Assembly: GCA_012511355.1 (NCBI GenBank)
Contig: JAAZGG010000052.1
Coordinates: 1-6,459 of the forward strand
From: a bacterium
GTDB lineage: Bacteria > Bacillota_I > Bacilli_A > RFN20 > UBA1709
Length of the DNA stretch: 6,459 nt
Reading direction: 5' to 3'
This document shows positions 1-6,459 of the stretch, piece after piece. A model generated the notes under the pieces. It ran no database searches, had not been told where the DNA came from, and saw nothing but the letters and a program-made list of their open reading frames with translations. The position numbers and the translations under genes are program-made. How positions within the stretch are numbered: position 1 is the first letter of the stretch; each line of letters opens with the position of its first letter.

Positions 1-2
1 CA

Positions 3-245
3 GATGCTTATTCCTGTGACTATGAAGAGATGGAAAGATATATTAAAAAGGCTTTGGTGAGTTTAGAAAAAGAAGGGATTTATGGTAAAGAAACAACACC
101 CTATCTTTTAACTAAAATAGCCGAGTTAAGTGGTGGTAAGAGTTTAGAAAGCAATATTGCTTTAATTATCAATAATGCCCAGTTAGGCGCCAAGATTGCT
201 TGTGCCTACTTTAAATTACAGAAAGAAGGTGACCACGATGGTTAG
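3..245 (+). CDS. psuG: Pseudouridine-5'-phosphate glycosidase, C-terminal part (5' truncated by window edge)
   Basis: PsuG reversibly cleaves pseudouridine 5'-phosphate to uracil and ribose 5-phosphate in the cytoplasm, the second step of pseudouridine breakdown. Only the last 80 codons are present; the frame is open to the left edge, so the gene starts outside the window. The internal ATG at 30 is not a credible start: no SD precedes it, and the codons before it read on in the same frame. The family signature near the C-terminus is clear: a GKETTPYLL segment, then ELSGGKSLESNIALIINNA, matching the conserved GKE-TPFLL and LTGG-SL-aNIALv-NNA blocks of the PsuG/IndA family. The catalytic lysine and metal site lie upstream and cannot be checked. 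The last 8 bases overlap the start of the next gene, indicating translational coupling. Recognition is from memory of the family, not a search. Confidence 0.9.
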   Translation, partial: DAYSCDYEEMERYIKKALVSLEKEGIYGKETTPYLLTKIAELSGGKSLESNIALIINNAQLGAKIACAYFKLQKEGDHDG

Positions 246-762
246 AGTTCGTTCTAATATCCTTTTTAAGGATTATGTGAATTACGTTTTTATGGCTTTA
301 AAAAAGAAAAAAATCATTTTAGTTGCGATGATTGTTTGCGCTGCTGCCATAGTTTTTTTGGCCATCAATTTAATTATTAATGCGACAAAAGGCAATTTGC
401 AATTTATTAATTATTTACCTTTATTTGTTATTGTGGCCTTATTAATCTTTTATTTTGGTTTATTTTACGGAATGACATCAAAACAATATCGTAGAGGCAA
501 ACTTTCTTTCCAAGAAGAGAGCGATTATATCTTTTTGAACAATAAATTCGTAATTGCTAGAGCGGGAACCGATAGTGGTTATGATATTTTTTATAATTCA
601 ATTATTGAAATTATTGAAACTAAGAAACGCCTTTATTTTTTCGTTGCTGACAATAAATCTTTTATGATAAAAAAAGAAAATTTCATCAGTGGAGACATTG
701 TCAAATTAAGATCCTTGCTTACTGAACAGTGTAAAACAGCTAAGAAACGGTTGAAAAAGTAG
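238..762 (+). CDS. YcxB-like membrane protein, 174 aa
   Basis: This is a predicted small membrane protein of unknown biochemical role. I chose ATG 238 because AAGGTGA (226-232) sits 5 nt upstream; the in-frame ATG at 196 is deep inside psuG and has no SD. A basic stretch (LKKKK at 21-25) precedes a hydrophobic helix at about 26-48. A second helix lies at about 57-78 and is followed by KQYRRGK, so both ends are probably cytosolic by the positive-inside rule. The remaining ~95 residues form a soluble, likely beta-rich domain with the pattern aromatic/acidic strand, Y-D-I-F-Y-N-S-I-I-E-I-I, then F-M-I-K-K-E-N-F. This resembles the C-terminal domain of the YcxB-like family (PF14317), which is common in Bacillota and uncharacterised. 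The gene overlaps psuG by 8 nt and ends 9 nt before the next start, so the three are probably co-transcribed. Family assignment is by pattern and moderately sure. Confidence 0.75.
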   Translation: MVRVRSNILFKDYVNYVFMALKKKKIILVAMIVCAAAIVFLAINLIINATKGNLQFINYLPLFVIVALLIFYFGLFYGMTSKQYRRGKLSFQEESDYIFLNNKFVIARAGTDSGYDIFYNSIIEIIETKKRLYFFVADNKSFMIKKENFISGDIVKLRSLLTEQCKTAKKRLKK

Positions 763-766
763 GTGA
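761..766 (+). promoter_or_regulatory. Ribosome binding site that decides the start at 772
   Basis: AGGTGA lies 5 nt before ATG 772. It overlaps the TAG stop of the preceding gene and also contains the alternative GTG at 763. Because the SD core covers that GTG, initiation at 772 is much more likely. The same motif at the same 5-nt distance precedes the gene at 238. Confidence 0.7.
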
Positions 767-771
767 ACTTT

Positions 772-1851
772 ATGATTGGGGAAAAGGAAAAAATCTTTTT
801 AGCAGAAATCTTTGTTAAGGACATCAACAATCATTTTCTATTTGATGTTTTAGAAAACTACATTTTAGCTAAACCCGAAAATGTAGCGCTTATTTCGCAA
901 CTTTTTTCCTGTCCAATCGATAAAATTGGAACAAGTCAAGTAATCTACTTACTCAGTAAAGTCGTAGTTGCCATCCACCGTGCCAATAAGTTAATGATGA
1001 GTGCAAATGAAGAAAAGAACGCCTTAAAATCTGAAACATATAAAGAAGAATTAGCCAGTGAAACAATGGAACAAGCCCGCATTGCCCCTTTAAATTTACA
1101 GGGCTTAGAAAACACCAACACTTTCTTAAATGAGCCCTATGTGGCACCCGCCTTTATTTATTCTAATATTATTGTTCATGCTATCGTGGACAATCGTGAT
1201 TTATCTTTAAAGGAAATAAAGAAAAATAAAGTGACCATCAATCTTATTTATGAAGCTTGTAAATCGGTAATTTCCATTATGGTTTTGTTCCAACTAGGTG
1301 CCCATTCCCAAGCGATTACAGTCTATCGCAATCTCTTAGAGCAGATGGTCAAATTGAAGATCATAGAGTTATATCCTGAAACCCGAGCATCCTATTGCCG
1401 TTTTTGTGATTATAATGTCGCCTATCAAAATGGCCGGCCCTCAAAACAGTTTTTAAAAGAGCTTGAAGAAAAGAAAATTCGTAAAGCCTGGACTCAAAAC
1501 TTTTTGATGTATGGTTGGTTAGATGCTATCGACACTTACAATCACAACTATAGTTTTAAGTCAGCGACTGACTTATTTAGCGACGGCCCCAACATTTATA
1601 AACTCTATGAATACGCTAGTCGTTTCACTCATTCCATTCACATTGGTTTAGAGTATAATTGGGAAAATTTAAAATATTATTTTTTGATCAATACTTTAAG
1701 TCTCTTCCGCTTTGTGGCGGACACTTATCGAAAATATACGAAAAATAAAGAAGAAATCGTCAATGGTATCAATATTTATGATTTAATGGTTAAAAATGGC
1801 GATCGCTTACAAAAAATAGTTTCTTATTTAAGTACAACACAATTCGCTTAA
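772..1851 (+). CDS. DUF5677-like protein, 359 aa, function unknown
   Basis: This is an uncharacterised, probably cytoplasmic, mostly alpha-helical protein. ATG 772 is preferred over GTG 763, which would add three residues, because the SD AGGTGA ends 5 nt before it. I see no signal peptide and no convincing membrane helix. The middle (about 155-205) reads as two helices with a small-residue turn, LGAHSQAITVYRNLLEQ (175-191). It matches the 'G..~A~~l~R~llE' core I associate with DUF5677 (PF18928). Further on, YKLYEYASRFTHSIH (276-290) fits that family's second conserved 'Y...S...H' block, with His287. Residues 1-150 are helical and unassigned, with a charged, coiled-coil-prone stretch at about 78-105. 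It lies 9 nt behind the YcxB-like gene and ends just before a new promoter, so it is probably the last gene of the psuG unit. The DUF5677 call is from motif memory; the N-terminal half could be a separate domain. Confidence 0.6.
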   Translation: MIGEKEKIFLAEIFVKDINNHFLFDVLENYILAKPENVALISQLFSCPIDKIGTSQVIYLLSKVVVAIHRANKLMMSANEEKNALKSETYKEELASETMEQARIAPLNLQGLENTNTFLNEPYVAPAFIYSNIIVHAIVDNRDLSLKEIKKNKVTINLIYEACKSVISIMVLFQLGAHSQAITVYRNLLEQMVKLKIIELYPETRASYCRFCDYNVAYQNGRPSKQFLKELEEKKIRKAWTQNFLMYGWLDAIDTYNHNYSFKSATDLFSDGPNIYKLYEYASRFTHSIHIGLEYNWENLKYYFLINTLSLFRFVADTYRKYTKNKEEIVNGINIYDLMVKNGDRLQKIVSYLSTTQFA

Positions 1852-1855
1852 GATA

Positions 1856-1864
1856 TGGTACAAT
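1856..1864 (+). promoter_or_regulatory. Extended -10 promoter for the 1890/pyrG/dsrE unit
   Basis: TGGTACAAT contains a TG-N extended -10 element joined to TACAAT (1859-1864), a one-base change from the sigma-A consensus. No good -35 is visible 16-18 nt upstream, as is typical of extended -10 promoters. Transcription would begin near 1869-1872, giving a leader of only about 20 nt. It begins 5 nt after the stop of the DUF5677-like gene, so it separates two transcription units unless read-through occurs; no terminator is seen between them. Confidence 0.6.
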
Positions 1865-1874
1865 GTAAAACGTT

Positions 1875-1880
1875 GAGGGG
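1875..1880 (+). promoter_or_regulatory. Ribosome binding site supporting the start at 1890
   Basis: GAGGGG lies 9 nt before ATG 1890. The in-frame TTG at 1881 directly abuts this SD and so cannot be the start it serves. The start is therefore placed at 1890. Confidence 0.6.
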
Positions 1881-1889
1881 TTGAAAGAA

Positions 1890-2288
1890 ATGCGCGACGA
1901 AAAAGTTATAGCCATGCAAAAAGTTGATAACGCAAATTTTGAGATGAAAATTTATGTCATCAATTTTGGAGCCCCGGTTTACAAAAGAAAATATCGTTAT
2001 TTACCAACGACAATTGAAGTGGATTATACGCCTTTAAAAGAAGGAAAACGCTTGAGTTTTTCTATTAGAGGTTGGAGTGAAGACTGTTTTAAAAAGAGAA
2101 TGCACTTAGGTGGTTATGCGACAGGGACAACATCTTTTCCCTTAAAAAAGCGCTTTGTCATCAAAGTGCCTTGTGATTTAGTTCATGAAGTTCAGAAAAT
2201 CATTTTTTTGGTTGAGGTTTATAGCAATTTGATAACACATAAAGGCATCAAAAGAGAGTTTACAATTCGGCATAAAATAGAAGACTAG
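1890..2288 (+). CDS. Hypothetical basic, beta-rich protein, 132 aa
   Basis: I do not recognise this protein. The start at ATG 1890 is supported by GAGGGG 9 nt upstream; TTG 1881 is too close to that SD. It has no signal peptide and no membrane helix, so it is probably cytosolic. Alternating hydrophobic/polar stretches suggest a beta-sandwich or barrel: FEMKIYVINFG (17-27), TTIEVDYTPL (40-49), RLSFSIRGW (54-62), KRFVIKVPCDL (87-97), KIIFLVEVYSNLI (103-115) and REFTIRHKI (122-130). It is strongly basic: 25 Lys+Arg against 15 Asp+Glu by my count. A Gly-rich loop HLGGYATGTTS lies at 72-82. It is the first gene after the extended -10 promoter and ends 46 nt before pyrG. In many Bacilli the gene before pyrG is rpoE (RNA polymerase delta), but delta is very acidic, and this protein shows no resemblance to it. 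Nucleic-acid binding would fit the charge but is only a guess. Confidence 0.65.
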   Translation: MRDEKVIAMQKVDNANFEMKIYVINFGAPVYKRKYRYLPTTIEVDYTPLKEGKRLSFSIRGWSEDCFKKRMHLGGYATGTTSFPLKKRFVIKVPCDLVHEVQKIIFLVEVYSNLITHKGIKREFTIRHKIED

Positions 2289-2310
2289 CTAAAAGCCAGG
2301 CGTTTTCTAA

Positions 2311-3948
<1,638 letters not shown>

Positions 3949-3950
3949 AA

Positions 3951-4295
3951 ATGGAAAAGAAGAAACACTTGTATATCCTTTGGACTAATCCAGATCCTTT
4001 GACAGCGAAGTTAATGGTAATGATGTATGCGACCAATAGTCTTCTAAGAGAATGGTGGGAAGAGGTTACCGTTTGTATTTGGGGTGCGACCACTAAATTG
4101 GTTGCGGAGAATTTAGAAATCCAAGCCGAAGTTTTAAAAGCCCAGAAAGCTGGTGTTAAGTTTGAGGCTTGTATTGCCTGTGCTAGAGAACTTGGCGTGA
4201 TTGAGGATTTAGAAAAATTAGGTGTTAAGGTCTTTTCTTGGGGCCCAGAATTAACAGAACGTTTAAAAAATGATGACAAACTAATCACCGTTTAG
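3951..4295 (+). CDS. DsrE-family protein, 114 aa
   Basis: This small cytosolic protein is of the DsrE/DsrF-like fold (PF02635), a family that includes sulfur-relay proteins, although most stand-alone members have no assigned role. The opening strand LYILWTNPDPLTA (7-19) is followed by a helix. VCIWGATTKLVAEN (41-54), a segment around KAGVKFEACIACARELGV (66-83), and a C-terminal strand with GPELTERL (98-105) follow, all in the order I recall for the short IWGA-type DsrE proteins. Two cysteines, Cys74 and Cys77 (CIAC), sit where the family carries its conserved cysteine, so thiol or persulfide chemistry is possible; this is inference. ATG 3951 is only 2 nt after the pyrG stop, and its SD (AAGGAGAA, 3938-3945) lies inside the last pyrG codons, so it is almost certainly co-transcribed with pyrG. 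No other sulfur-transfer genes are in the window. Confidence 0.85.
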   Translation: MEKKKHLYILWTNPDPLTAKLMVMMYATNSLLREWWEEVTVCIWGATTKLVAENLEIQAEVLKAQKAGVKFEACIACARELGVIEDLEKLGVKVFSWGPELTERLKNDDKLITV

Positions 4296-4302
4296 TTATA
4301 AT
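4273..4302 (+). promoter_or_regulatory. Sigma-A-type promoter for apt
   Basis: A perfect -10 TATAAT at 4297-4302 is preceded by ATGACA at 4273-4278 (5 of 6 bases of TTGACA) with an 18-nt spacer. The -35 lies in the last codons of the DsrE gene, and the -10 begins 1 nt after that gene's stop. Transcription would start near 4307-4310, giving a leader of about 32-35 nt. apt can therefore be expressed apart from the pyrG unit, although no terminator blocks read-through. Confidence 0.65.
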
Positions 4303-4341
4303 AATCATTGTTTAGTTGCAAGTTATTTAAGAGGAGGAAAA

Positions 4342-4860
4342 ATGGAAAAGAAATTAGAAGACTATGTATTAACCATTCCTGATTTTCCCGAGCCGGGCAC
4401 GATGTTTAGGGACATCACTTCGGTACTCCAAAGCTCCGAAGGTCTAAATTTAGCCATTAAGGAATTGGAGAAAGTTGTTAAGAACTTAGATTTTGATCTA
4501 GTTGCTGGAACGGAGTCGCGCGGCTTTATTTTTGGTATGCCTATCGCCTACAATCTGCGCAAGCCTTTTATTCCCGTTCGCAAAAAGGGAAAATTACCTC
4601 GCGAAACTTTAGCCATTGATTATAATTTAGAATATGGTAAAGCCACTTTAGAGATTCATAAAGATGCGATTCTTAAGGGACAAAGAGTTGTTTTAATTGA
4701 TGATCTTATCGCTACAGGAGGCACCTTAGCGGCGGCCATTAAACTGATTGAAAAATTAGGAGGCCTCGTCGTTGCGGTAGTGGTTTTAATGGAATTAGAA
4801 AGCATGCATGGTCGCAGAGCCCTTAAAAATTATCCTTTATATTCTATTCTTAAATATTAA
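4342..4860 (+). CDS. apt: Adenine phosphoribosyltransferase, 172 aa
   Basis: Apt joins adenine and PRPP to form AMP and pyrophosphate in the cytosol, salvaging free adenine. It is a type I phosphoribosyltransferase of normal length (about 170). The N-terminus shows the Apt pattern IPDFPEPGTMFRDITSVL (12-29). Adenine-side residues lie in AGTESRGFIFG (55-65), a Ser variant of the common EARGF. The flexible loop carries VRKKGKLPRET (79-89), followed by LEYGKATLEIHKDAI (96-110). The PRPP-binding motif is VVLIDDLIATGGT (116-128) with both aspartates. The C-terminus (GRRAL, then YSILKY) also fits. ATG 4342 has an excellent SD, GAGGAGG (4331-4337), 4 nt upstream. It has its own promoter overlapping the end of the DsrE gene and a terminator 13 nt after its stop. 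I see no PurR-box-like sequence (AWWWCCGAACWWT) upstream. Confidence 0.97.
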   Translation: MEKKLEDYVLTIPDFPEPGTMFRDITSVLQSSEGLNLAIKELEKVVKNLDFDLVAGTESRGFIFGMPIAYNLRKPFIPVRKKGKLPRETLAIDYNLEYGKATLEIHKDAILKGQRVVLIDDLIATGGTLAAAIKLIEKLGGLVVAVVVLMELESMHGRRALKNYPLYSILKY

Positions 4861-4873
4861 ATAACTGACAAAT

Positions 4874-4898
4874 AAAACTCTCCTGCAAGAGTTTTTTT
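4874..4898. terminator. Rho-independent terminator, probably bidirectional
   Basis: AAAACTCT (4874-4881) pairs with AGAGTTTT (4888-4895) around a 6-nt loop CCTGCA, followed by more T (4892-4898 is a run of seven). It lies between the convergent apt (ends 4860) and the minus-strand membrane protein gene (ends 4906). Read on the minus strand, the same hairpin is followed by TTTTATTTG, so it can end both transcripts. Confidence 0.85.
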
Positions 4899-4905
4899 GT
4901 TTATT

Positions 4906-6258
4906 CTAAAAGGGTAACATTAAATCTTCACGAGGACTTCTTTCCGCCTGTCCTAGAATTAAAACCAAGATAAAAAGATAAACAAAATTAAAATAAGAAA
5001 CATCAATCAATCCGTAAAGTCCGCTGCCTACCATCCCAAAAAGAACTAGAGTTTTAAATGTATTACGCCTAAATAATAAGATGAAATACTTTTGAATAAA
5101 GTGAAGGCCATAAGCCGCGCAGCCCACTAAACCTAGCTTAGCCATAATATCAAGAACAGTTGAGTGATAAAAACCAATTACTGCATCGGTACTAGCGCTG
5201 TAATTAGTACCTTCTCCCAAAAGTCGGTTATTTTTAAAGGTTTCTATAGCTTTAGGATATAAAGGATCAGGTCCATCCCAACGCCCCGAACTATCAAAAA
5301 TGCCCTCTTCAATAAGGGTATCTAAAAAGTGTTGAGCATGGATTTTAACGATGTCCCAACTATGGACACATAAACCTGTTATCAAAACTAAAGAGAGTAG
5401 ACAATAAAGTACCAAAAGCTTTTTTTGTTTCTTCTTGGTTTTTTTGAAAACATAGATAAGAGTGATGATAAAAGTTGGGATTAAAACCCCAATACCCCCT
5501 CGTGAAAGGGTGGCAAGACAAGCTAGGAATTGTAAGAAGAGTAACAAGACATGGATGGGGTTAATTCTGTCTTGTAAAAGAGAGTAGGCACTAACAGGTA
5601 TAATCATTACTAAAATTAGGGCGATGGTATTAGTATTGGCCCATTTGACTGAAAGGCTATCAAAGGGACTATGGGCGTCGAAATAGTTAGAAAACACTTG
5701 AAAAGCAATTACTGTTCCCATATAAAGCAAGGTTTTAGCAAAATACCGATTATCCACTCTGTTATTCGTAAAAGAGAGAATAAGATACATAAAAAGAATA
5801 ACGGCGTAGGCTAAAACATCGCTATGTCGATAGACGAAAATCACATCAACACCATTGGTATTAGTGCCACTTAGGAACATGGAAACGCCAATGGCTATAA
5901 AACCAAGTAGTAGCCAGCAGGAATTAAATTTAAAATTACGAAGCAAAAAATAAACACTTTCAACAATGATTAGAACTGCTAAAAGTGCAAGATAAGCTAA
6001 GGGTAGTTCGGCTAAGATCTCTGCGTTATTTAAGCCATGGATATCTGTCCTAGCGATATTCATTATTAAGGCGGCTATGGTTAAAGCCAGTAGTGGTGAA
6101 GAATCATCTTGAGTGAAGACAATGGCTGAATAAACAACAAAAATAAAGGTTCCGCTTATAATTGGTGAGAAACCCAGGGTCCAATTTAAAATGGTAAATA
6201 GAGCGATAAATAAAAGATAATATTCACTGCGGAAAAAAGCATTAAAAACCTTTTTCAT
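4906..6258 (-). CDS. O-antigen ligase/polymerase-like polytopic membrane protein, 450 aa
   Basis: This is a predicted integral membrane protein with about ten or more hydrophobic segments, resembling the Wzy/WaaL superfamily (PF04932). Those enzymes act on the outer face of the cytoplasmic membrane, joining or polymerising lipid-linked glycans. Helices lie at roughly 12-48, 55-70, 83-106, 113-130, 148-163, 173-190, 208-227, 235-250, 255-271, 279-297, 367-395 and 403-435. Family hallmarks are visible: TLSRGGIG (250-257), with the Ser-Arg-Gly typical of the family; a long external loop (about 298-365) with SSGRWDGP (323-330) and a LLGEGTNY stretch (346-353); then HSTVLDIMAKLGLVG (365-379), matching the conserved 'H-N-x-x-L...G-x-x-G' block with Ser for Asn. 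A basic loop KKTKKKQKK (272-280) marks a cytosolic turn. ATG 6258 has SD AAGGTGA 7 nt upstream. No glycosyltransferase or flippase gene is adjacent, so its substrate (wall polysaccharide, teichoic-type polymer or glycoprotein) is unknown. Confidence 0.8.
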   Translation of the reverse strand: MKKVFNAFFRSEYYLLFIALFTILNWTLGFSPIISGTFIFVVYSAIVFTQDDSSPLLALTIAALIMNIARTDIHGLNNAEILAELPLAYLALLAVLIIVESVYFLLRNFKFNSCWLLLGFIAIGVSMFLSGTNTNGVDVIFVYRHSDVLAYAVILFMYLILSFTNNRVDNRYFAKTLLYMGTVIAFQVFSNYFDAHSPFDSLSVKWANTNTIALILVMIIPVSAYSLLQDRINPIHVLLLFLQFLACLATLSRGGIGVLIPTFIITLIYVFKKTKKKQKKLLVLYCLLSLVLITGLCVHSWDIVKIHAQHFLDTLIEEGIFDSSGRWDGPDPLYPKAIETFKNNRLLGEGTNYSASTDAVIGFYHSTVLDIMAKLGLVGCAAYGLHFIQKYFILLFRRNTFKTLVLFGMVGSGLYGLIDVSYFNFVYLFILVLILGQAERSPREDLMLPF

Positions 6259-6276
6259 CCAAGCATCACCTTATTG

Positions 6277-6305
6277 ATTATAATAAACTTAAATAAAAGT
6301 AGCAA
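6277..6305 (-). promoter_or_regulatory. Sigma-A-type promoter for the minus-strand ligase-like gene
   Basis: On the minus strand, -35 TTGCTA (6300-6305, 4 of 6 bases) and a perfect -10 TATAAT (6277-6282) are 17 nt apart. Transcription would start near 6270-6272. That puts the SD (AAGGTGA, 6266-6272) at the very 5' end of the message, with a leader of about 12-14 nt. Confidence 0.6.
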
Positions 6306-6336
6306 TTAAAAGAAAAAGTTCTTATCTTGAATAATG

Positions 6337-6459
6337 TTAGGTTGCAAATGATGTGAGACGTTTCTTACATCTTATCTCACCAGTAGTTTGAACCAATTCA
6401 ATTAACTTTTCAAGTTCCACTTCATTAGGTGTTTTAAATTTAAGAACAAGCTTAGGTAA
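6337..6459 (-). CDS. Partial unidentified ORF, C-terminal 40 residues (gene starts beyond the right edge)
   Basis: On the minus strand a frame is open from the right edge of the window to a TAA at 6337-6339, giving 40 codons with no start of its own near a ribosome site. The translation looks protein-like, with a strand LVLKFKTPNEV followed by an amphipathic helix ELEKLIELVQ and a basic tail ending KKRLTSFAT. I do not recognise the family. A 40-codon open run in AT-rich DNA can occur by chance, so the call rests on composition and on the frame reaching the edge. It would be transcribed toward the ligase-like gene, with 78 nt between its stop and that gene's start; no clear terminator lies between them. 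Confidence 0.4.
   Translation of the reverse strand, partial: LPKLVLKFKTPNEVELEKLIELVQTTGEIRCKKRLTSFAT
6350..6371. repeat. 9-bp inverted repeat with 4-nt loop
   Basis: GATGTGAGA (6350-6358) and TCTTACATC (6363-6371) pair over nine positions with one G-T wobble around CGTT. The GTGAGA part can instead pair with TCTCAC at 6375-6380, so two alternative hairpins share one arm. It lies inside the putative partial minus-strand frame just before its stop. No T-run follows on either strand, so it is not a standard terminator. Confidence 0.4.

Noticed and set aside
196..237. Upstream ATG extending the YcxB-like gene by 14 residues
   Set aside because: No SD precedes 196, the added residues lie inside the conserved end of psuG, and ATG 238 has AAGGTGA at ideal spacing.
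633..830. Minus-strand open frame of 65 codons across the YcxB-like/DUF5677-like junction
   Set aside because: It is antisense to two genes with good ribosome sites and has no SD or recognisable protein pattern.
953..1147. Minus-strand open frame of 64 codons
   Set aside because: It lies wholly inside the DUF5677-like gene on the opposite strand, has no credible SD, and its composition is unlike the other proteins; a shadow frame.
5425..5460. A/T homopolymer runs that might mark a frameshift in the ligase-like gene
   Set aside because: The frame is continuous and the runs encode a basic KKTKKKQKK loop between two membrane helices, which is normal for a cytosolic turn.

Overview
The window is AT-rich, densely packed bacterial DNA with purine-rich Shine-Dalgarno (SD) sites (AAGGTGA, GAGGAGG) about 5 nt before most starts. 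Genes are often only a few bases apart or overlap. This, plus a pyrG/apt housekeeping core and a Bacillota-style YcxB-like protein, points to a low-GC Gram-positive of the Bacillota, perhaps a Bacilli or Erysipelotrichia lineage or a relative of Mollicutes. The lineage call is inference. The standard genetic code fits: all visible Trp codons are TGG, and none of the nine visible gene ends uses TGA (all TAA or TAG).

Layout, left to right. Positions 1-1851 (+): the 3' end of a pseudouridine-5'-phosphate glycosidase gene (psuG), overlapped by a YcxB-like two-helix membrane protein gene, followed after 9 nt by a 359-residue protein resembling DUF5677. These three look like one transcription unit whose promoter lies outside the window. 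An extended -10 promoter at 1856-1864 then starts a second unit: an unrecognised small basic protein (1890-2288), CTP synthase pyrG (2335-3948) and a DsrE-family protein (3951-4295). A third promoter (4273-4302), overlapping the dsrE stop, serves apt (4342-4860). A hairpin terminator at 4874-4898 closes this side and also serves the convergent gene.

On the minus strand, 4906-6258 encodes a 450-residue polytopic membrane protein of the O-antigen ligase/polymerase (Wzy/WaaL-like) type with its own promoter at 6277-6305. At the right edge, a minus-strand frame open from the window end to a stop at 6337 is probably the C-terminus of another gene. It contains a 9-bp inverted repeat.

Functionally the plus-strand genes lean toward nucleotide metabolism: pseudouridine breakdown (PsuG), CTP synthesis (PyrG) and adenine salvage (Apt). 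PsuG yields uracil plus ribose-5-phosphate; ribose-5-phosphate can feed PRPP, the Apt substrate, and uracil can be salvaged to UTP, the PyrG substrate. That link is inference from pathway knowledge. I see no clear new defence, mobile or CRISPR system. The least explained items are the DUF5677-like/YcxB pair, the basic 132-residue protein directly before pyrG, and the solitary polysaccharide ligase.
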